Assembly (NCBI GenBank): GCA_013115135.1 | Contig: JABANP010000043.1 | Span: forward strand, 62,001-126,000 | Source: Perkinsus olseni | Taxonomy: Eukaryota; Perkinsozoa; Perkinsida; Perkinsidae | Length of the DNA stretch: 64,000 nucleotides | Direction of reading: 5' to 3' | Shown: piece by piece, positions 57,927 to 64,000 of the stretch | Position numbering within the stretch: the first letter of the stretch is position 1 | Layout of the letters: each line of letters begins with the position of its first letter | Notes under the pieces: model-generated | Told to the model about the DNA's origin: nothing | What the model saw: only the letters and a program-made list of their open reading frames with translations | Database searches by the model: none | Program-made: the position numbers and the translations under genes

Positions 57927-58698
57927 CTAGCCTCTGGTCGATCGCATGAAATGGTGGCTGCGAGGGAGACAATGGAGCTCAACTCGCGTCGCGTGGGCCT
58001 CAAGAGTGTACGGTGTACGGTTGTAGATAGAGGAAGATTTCCCAAACATTATTAACCAGCTCGAGGACCAGACTGTATGCGGATACCAAGTACGGTTGGA
58101 ACACGTATACCTATAGAATGTACGATGGTGCTGGCGCTTCGAAATGCTTTTTACATGAAAACTAGCTTCGAGTGTTTCAATAGCTGCAGTCGGTATACGT
58201 GCCAATATAGCGACGTTCCCTGACACCGCACGCGAAGCTGAATGCCAACTATACCGCATGTTCAGTGTCCGTTTGGCACTGTCAAACATGCTTTCGATGC
58301 TGTCATTCTCGCCTAGACCCTCGTCAAACTTGCGAGGGGAAATGATGCTGGGGAGACTATGGAACCGAGGACGCAAGAGCGACTGAAGAAGGGACACTCT
58401 TCGACTTGTGGTAGGAGCACTAACAATGATAGGACTAGTCCACAATTTATGGACACGATGGGCCGGAAAAAGCAGATCTATGCAAAGGGGAAACTACGAG
58501 AATAGCTAACTCATAAGGATCGATCAATCTCATTGGTTCGCATATACTGTACATTGGGGCGCCAAACCCTGATGACTCTACTCGCTTGTGGGGCATCGCC
58601 TCACAAGCTGCCTTAAAGGCAGTGCCTTTACTATCAACTGAGTTATAACCACAAATGTGATGCGATTGTACTTCCGAAATGCCACTGAGTGAACTCAT
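57927..58698 (-). CDS. Unrecognised ~256-residue protein (one frame break)
   Basis: Two abutting frames (58698-58447 and 58445-57927) become one 256-codon frame if one base is removed from the A5 run at 58467-58471. Start MSSLSGISEVQSHHICGYNS; middle LGENDSIESMFDSAKRTLNM; end LPRSHHFMRSTRG and a stop. It has no signal peptide and no obvious motifs, and is rich in Ser, Arg and His. It sits between copies 1 and 2 of the membrane family and may have been inserted there. Not recognised. Confidence 0.4.
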
Positions 58699-58837
58699 GA
58701 AGTAACATTGGACTCTTCATCGGGCATTGCCGAAGCTGCTTACTCCCGCGGGCTCACGGGTTGAAAAAGTACAGACTACAGGGACGCTGTGTAAGAAAGG
58801 GGCCCACTCACGAGGGCAGTCCCTCGGCCAAGTCGAA

Positions 58838-59621
58838 TCATTCAAGTGAGAGATGAGCACGATTGAGATCCGGCTTCCTTATATCGTCAATATTTAATAA
58901 GCCGATCACGAACGATTCACAATGGTGGTAGCGGAACACTGGAGCTCCGTACTTGAACAGGATAGGGTGACCAGTGGTGGATTGATATCCAAGCGCACGG
59001 AGAATTAGATAAGCATCACAGATGGTGGCCTGCGGGACTTCAGTTGAAGAACAGCCACCGTCCCTCAGAGATTGTAAGAATGCCGGTGATGTATAGACAC
59101 CCTCGCTCATGGCCTTGATTCCGATACCACAGTAGTATTACCACTGGTTGATATACCCACCAGCAACATTACACTTGCTGTTTGAAGACTCAGTGAAGGC
59201 GGGCGCCGGGCGCAACTCAACGTCTACGATTGTCCGATCTAGCCATAGTCCGCTCCTGATTCTCAAGTTTATGGTTCCTCGCACTGTGCGAGTCGCACAC
59301 AGTCCCACATGTCGGGTGGATAGCCCAAGGTGATCAAACCGCACCAAACGCTGTGGTCCATGGTGACACTCTCCACTGAAATCTGTATTACCGAAGGGAG
59401 AGCATATTCAATAAGCAGTAAGTTCCAGATGTACAGCAGGACGGAGGCTAATGGTAATCCGCAAAGGACGGCCCAAGTGACAACAAAACGAGTTGAAAAC
59501 TTTCGCCTTGCGGCCTTGGGACCTCTCGATAGTCTCCCAACCCGTGCATGCTCGACTCGTACTGGTCTCGACCATCGGAGGGAACCATCGGGCGTATCCA
59601 ATGGATCATACTCACGAATAG
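58838..59621 (-). pseudogene. Membrane protein family, copy 2 (broken)
   Basis: It aligns to copies 1 and 3: EYDPLDTPDGSLRWSRP, membrane segment VTWAVLCGLPLASVLLYIW, MDHSVWCGLI, RGTINLRIRSGLWLDRTIV, IKAMSEGVYTSPAF. Breaks: no in-frame ATG before the first block (an upstream in-frame TGA instead), a frame change near 59300, and an in-frame TAA after INQW. The last lies where the other copies read through to the KAMSE block and is not a one-base indel. The C-terminal part after MSEGVYT is open to 58838. Multiple independent lesions point to a pseudogene rather than a read error. Confidence 0.65.
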
Positions 59622-59739
59622 GGTTCTCCGTATATGAGCATCAGCTGATGGGGAGAAACCTGCTACAGAAGGCAACCAAGTCACCGCGCCGCGGTGACCG
59701 CGGGCGAGTAGGCTCCTGCCTTCTTCAGCAAGAATGTGC

Positions 59740-60960
59740 ACTATAGCTCACTACAGTGTTTCTATTTGAGATGGGGCTCAAAGAGAGGTAAAATTGGACT
59801 TGAGAGAAGCTTAGAGATGAATCATCACTGATGATGTGCACTACAGCTTACTACGCTAAACTGAGCTTAGTGTAGCACGTATACTCATGCACGCGAGTGC
59901 AAGGCGCATAGTGAGGTCGGACGGGTATCTGATACTAATGATACGCAGTAGCAGTAAAGGTAAGTGCAGTTTTGATAGTCTAACAGCTAAGTGGTACTGA
60001 ACCGCGGTGCAGCTGTTACAAGGCACACGCTATAGTCATCGTCATACTGTCACTATAGTGCAAATGCATAGTGCAGATGACAGTATCGTAATGTGATTCT
60101 TGATTCCCGATTTTTCTTGAGCGTCGGCTCTGATTCTTGATTCAGAATCGTGATTCCTGATTCAGAATCATACTCGGCCACTGATTCTGATTCTGAATCA
60201 ATGAGTCTGAGCTTTTACCCAACCCAGCGGGTAAGAATCATTATTCTAGATTTTTTCAACGGTACTGATTCAGAACTCATACTCGTGAGTATTCTACTCA
60301 ATTCGAGAACGCCGCAGATTCAGAGTCAGATTTTTACTCAGCGTGTGATTCCGCATCATACCCACGTTGTGAGTATCCAATTTTAGCACGTTAATGTCGC
60401 CTGATTCGTACAGGGGGTCCGACCGCCGGTACCGAAGTCTGATTCAGATTCTCTACGCTAAGTATTCATGCAATTTTCCCGCACTGGATTGACATCGGTT
60501 ATGGCCGCTCTAAGGATTGAACTTGGGTAGGGGACAGGATCATTAAAGTTGATATCCGCTATACCAAATCTACCCGAGCCATGAGGTGTCGTGATTCGCG
60601 GAAGAACCGCCCAAGGGTTTTCCGCCATCTGACATATTGGAGTAATGAATATCGAAAAGTCGCTGGATCGCTCGTTTCGGCGAGCGCAAACGCACTTCCC
60701 GTATTCCGCCTCAAGTCGGTGATTCAATCACTTTTTCGATTAGTGATCGAGCGATTCGGCGAATCAACTATTTGATTCTGATCAGAGGTTCTCAGCAAAA
60801 ATCAAGCAAAAAATCGGCTTGTAATTTTTGAATCACGGTCGAGATTCAACTCAAGCTCGAAAGATTCTGATTTCGTACTCTAGAGTAAGAAATCACTGAA
60901 TCACGGCGTATTACTCACTGTGTGATTTTTTTCTCTGAGTAAAAAAAGTGACTCACCCCT
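59740..60960. repeat. Hairpin-rich and GATTC/GAATC-rich repeat island
   Basis: 59740-60110 contains several short inverted repeats (for example ATACTGTCA at 60044-60052 with TGACAGTAT at 60078-60086). It also has a stretch at 59876-59920 resembling 3955-4000. From about 60100 to 60960 the pentamer GATTC and its complement GAATC recur very often, frequently as TGATTC or as facing pairs (GATTCAGAATC), which can fold back. No gene is seen here. This is the same style as the AAGGA/TCCTT clusters at 1455-2506 but with another core. Confidence 0.65.
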
Positions 60961-61149
60961 CGAATCAGTATCCGCATACGGCCCCAGCCCTATCCAGAAT
61001 AGATATTAGAACGATTGGACTATCATTCAAAACTTTTGAATTCGGGTTGAATCAAAAGCTCTCGATCTTAGGATCTTGCATGAAGTATGAAACACTATGT
61101 AGTCGACCAACTCATCAGCTACTGTGCGGAAACCGCCGGAAAAATAACT

Positions 61150-61215
61150 GTGCTAGAAATGACATCCGTGGGGACCGAACCCGGGAACCTCGTCTTTCAT
61201 GGAAACCGCTCCTTT
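61150..61215 (-). other. tRNA-like B-box sequence
   Basis: On the minus strand GGGTTCGGTCCCC forms a T-arm-like hairpin and is followed by TCATTTCT, as at 4708-4737 and 44330-44400. The rest of a tRNA cannot be folded convincingly. Possibly a tRNA-derived SINE fragment. Confidence 0.3.
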
Positions 61216-61492
61216 GTTACGAAGGCCTAGTACTACAACGCAATGTTCCATTGCCTATGTAATCAAAGGTGAGCTCAAATTATCTCAAGAAACTTCTTTC
61301 AAGTTTCAGGGTGGATAACGCTACAGTGAAAAGTACTGCAGGCTCTAAAGGTCAAACCGGAGAGCGTAGTAGATCGTTCGGCTGAGTCGGGCAAGCCGAA
61401 CCGTGTAGAAGCGGAAATCCTCGAGTCACTCGAGCCGAGTGAGATTCGACGTCGCTGCCCCGTCACCATACAACACGCCGGCTATGAATGAT

Positions 61493-62206
61493 TCACGATG
61501 CTGGGGGAATGGGAATAGTAAAACTCGGTACTCGTACAGTACCATAGAAAAGAGGCTTAGGGAAATAGTATCCGAGCACGCGCAGCTCTAGATGAAGAAT
61601 CCAATCCTCGATGCTGGTGCCATTGACTGGAGAGAGACCTTCAAATGCCGCTGCTTGTAAAAACACTGGTACTGTATAGACACCTTCACTCATGGCCTTG
61701 GCCTCGAAGCCACCGATGACTAACCAACCATGAAAAACATAGTTTATTTCGCGCAAGCTTGTGTACCGTGGCTTCAACGGTGCCAAGCTGGCTTCCACTA
61801 TAGTCAGATCTGTCCATAGTCCGTTTTGGATTCTCAAGTCCACGGTTCCCCGTGCGCAGTATCCGGCACCAGGAGCCAATGAGACCATGCCACACCAAAC
61901 TTGTTGGTCCACGGAGACTTTCTGGACTGTGATTCCCAGTACCGAAGGTAGGCGATATGCAACGGTTAGAAAGGTCCAGATGCTTCCTGCGAAGAAGGTT
62001 AGCCATAGTCCCAATACGATAACCCACATGATCATATGAGACGTAGGATACTTCCTGCTCGCGGCTTCCAGTCCTGCCGATAATCTCCAAGACCAAGAGG
62101 GCTCAACTCTAGCCGGTTTCGACCATCGAAGGAAACCAGAGGGCGTGTCACCAACGTCGTACTCACCAACACAGATCTCCGAAGTATGGAGTCCATACTC
62201 GAACAT
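61493..62206 (-). CDS. Single-pass membrane protein family, copy 3 (intact)
   Basis: A 237-residue open frame without breaks: MFEYGLHTSEICVGEYDVGD, DTPSGFLRWSKPARVEP, membrane segment WVIVLGLWLTFFAGSIW, then DQQVWCGMVSL, ARGTVDLRIQNGLWTDLTIV, FEAKAMSEGVYTVPVF and a proline-rich end. The topology is a short N-terminal cytosolic part, one membrane helix and a large outer or lumenal domain. It is the best reference for the family, because copies 1 and 2 carry breaks. Function unknown; a LEA-2-like fold is only a suggestion. Confidence 0.72.
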   Translation of the reverse strand: MFEYGLHTSEICVGEYDVGDTPSGFLRWSKPARVEPSWSWRLSAGLEAASRKYPTSHMIMWVIVLGLWLTFFAGSIWTFLTVAYRLPSVLGITVQKVSVDQQVWCGMVSLAPGAGYCARGTVDLRIQNGLWTDLTIVEASLAPLKPRYTSLREINYVFHGWLVIGGFEAKAMSEGVYTVPVFLQAAAFEGLSPVNGTSIEDWILHLELRVLGYYFPKPLFYGTVRVPSFTIPIPPAS

Positions 62207-62409
62207 CTCTTGGTTGAGACACTGCAGGCGTCACCACAGCGCATCAACGTCACCTCCGATCTTACCCGTGTCATTAACCCGCAGACGAGTTGGTGTAACC
62301 CGCAACACCAACCCAACTAATCGTACCGATCGATACTTGAACTTTCGAGTCAGTCTTGCCGATGTTTCTTCAGACGATCGACTTGTTAAGTTTTTGCTAG
62401 TCTTATAGT

Positions 62410-63300
62410 TGTCGCATTGAGAGCGCTGTTGCTCGAAGGGATTCTCCCGTATCTTTGGCGCGATGGGCGAGCAGCCGACCTCTCATTCGAAGCCTAAAAT
62501 CTGCAGAGGATCGATTCACACGCACGGCATTTTTTGAGGCAGATTCTGATTCTCGAAATTACTCTGTCGAGTGTTCCGATAATCACAGAGCTGCATTTTG
62601 ACGTACCCCAGAAACGCGGAATGCCAGATTGTCGAACTTAAGGAATAAGCGAGAACTTAACAATCACTCCGTGACGGTTTGAGGATTCTCCAGGTCTCGG
62701 ACCTTGAACTACCCTCGGACTTCCCCCCCATGAACCCTTCGCATGAGTCGGAGTCGATGTGATCTGCCCGTTCGGTTACCGGCATACGTCTCCAGTGTTT
62801 AGAGACGCTACACGTGAAAGTGTCTTATGTGCAGTTCGTTAATATTTCGAATTTTGTCACACTTTGTGGGTTGTAGTAAGATTAGCGGCTCCCTACCGGA
62901 GTGGCTTCTGAGCAGTCTACTACGTCTCCTCTGAAATTTCGCGTTGATAAAGGAGCTTAGACCGAGCGGACGAACCCCAAGGCTGCATTTTACCTCAGTG
63001 CTGCTTGTTTTGACCGTTCTAATGGTGGACCGAACTCGATCAAGTACTTCGGCAGCGTCGTCAACTGGACAGGCCTTGTCGGGTGACCGGCATGAGGGTG
63101 ATGCTACCCGCAATAAGACCCCGACTACCGAGGACTTCCTCACCTACTTGGACACCTCATGTGCCGAGCTACACAGTCGACCGGTAGTGCTATGGGGTCT
63201 CGTGTTAATAGGGGGATAGAGTTCTTGGGTGTCTTGTATAAGCTAGTTATGAGCTGGGGTAAGTCTCTAGAATCCAGAGACTAGAGAATCTAGAGTTTAG
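62410..63300. other. No gene recognised
   Basis: Short frames only. A small cluster of facing TCTAGA-type repeats occurs at 63268-63298, just upstream of the last gene. Confidence 0.45.
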
Positions 63301-64000
63301 ATGTCGACCGAGTTGAAGACCGTCTGTCACGAGACGAGTCCTGCGGGGGTCCTGTCACGGGCGAGGGTTCGAATCTTCCTTCTTTCACGGCCAGGACGTC
63401 ATGGTGGCGCTATTGGCAATTCTCAAAGAGGAGGGCACCCCAGCACAACGGAAGCTAGTTTTGAAGAGCAACGAGGCACTCAACGTCTTGTTGGCCGTTG
63501 GCTTCGATATGGATAAGATGGTAAGAGCAGCAGCAACGGCAGCAGGTGGCGAGAAGGTGAGGTGGCCCTCTGTGCTTAGAAAGTGCTACCGGGCATGGAG
63601 GTGAAGGCGGAAGTGGCACGCGACATGCTCAACGTCCAATTAGAACAGGTTGCTCAGGAGAGAAGTCCCTCCCAAATCGAAGCCTTATTGGTACTACTCG
63701 GGCACTGGGGTCAAGCAGCGTTTTGGTAGCCGTGGCCTCATCTATTACCCCACTTTGGGTGGCGATCAGTACGGTTGCAGTGGATATTGTCAATGGTTTG
63801 CCATGGGCTCATTGTCTCCTACTAGGGACAGCCGACCTCCGTGAGTTTGCCAAAGGCCAATCAGTCAAAAATTCATGCGAATCGGAGATGTCCCCGGGGA
63901 CAAGGCGAGCGTATTTTTCAAGTCGTTGTAGTGCAGAGTCTCAAGCTTGAATTGTCTTCCTTTCGACGCCCACCTCTCTTCTTGACGCTACCCGTCCAGA
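63301..64000 (+). CDS. Unrecognised helical protein, cut by the window end
   Basis: ATG at 63301 (MSTELKT), then a 75-80 bp GT-AG intron to DVMVALLAILKEEG near 63399. The exon runs to FDMDKM, then a short intron (GTAAGAGC...CTTAG), then KVLPGMEVKAEVARDMLNVQ, LEQVAQERSPSQIEALLVLL and GHWGQAA near 63714. The joins keep phase. A further intron probably starts near 63717. The protein is helical with no signal peptide. Continuation beyond 64000 is expected. Not recognised. Confidence 0.5.

Noticed and set aside
1..64000. CRISPR array, rRNA genes, phage or bacterial islands
   Set aside because: No regularly spaced direct repeats, no rRNA-like sequence and no bacterial operon structure was seen. 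Intron-rich eukaryotic genes cover most of the window.

Overview
The window reads as nuclear DNA of a protist, most likely an alveolate of the perkinsozoan/dinoflagellate side (Perkinsus-like). This is an inference. The support is many very short GT-AG introns (about 41-76 bp), tightly packed genes, long runs of genes on one strand, a cytosolic HSP90 ending in MEEVD, and flagellum-associated families. No bacterial operon, CRISPR array or phage module was seen.

Layout. 1-5.2 kb is sparse: a foldback element with terminal inverted repeats (1455-2506), hairpins, and one small secreted repeat protein on the minus strand. 5.3-10.8 kb is a plus-strand block: an acylated glycine-zipper protein, NIP7, an amino-acid transporter and two unrecognised genes. 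11.7-37.9 kb is an almost unbroken minus-strand block. It holds an orphan 654-residue protein, a small hypothetical, an SLX4-like nuclease scaffold with a PCNA-binding box, a histidine phosphatase, the AP-3 sigma subunit, a helical hypothetical, two tandem USP48-like deubiquitinases, a CAMK-type kinase, another helical hypothetical, and HSP90.

38.5-56.7 kb is a plus-strand block: a protein with 20-residue repeats and a coiled coil, two tandem SHIPPO (PGPGxY) genes, a small secreted protein, a transposon-derived ORF with a decayed relative nearby, an ULK4/RUNKEL-like kinase, and a WDR47-like WD40 protein. 57.0-62.2 kb is minus strand again: three copies of a single-pass membrane protein family, the middle copy broken, with an unrelated ORF between the first two and a repeat island (59.7-61.0 kb) before the third. 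A plus-strand gene runs off the right end.

Housekeeping functions (ribosome assembly, vesicle coats, chaperone, DNA repair, deubiquitination) sit next to axoneme-type proteins (SHIPPO x2, ULK4-like, WDR47-like). I see no operon-like pathway.

Several otherwise intact conserved genes carry single-base frame breaks, mostly one extra base and often in homopolymers. Sequencing or assembly error is the simplest explanation, but it needs checking against reads. Exon limits given to the base were worked out by hand from splice sites and phase; those marked approximate were not.
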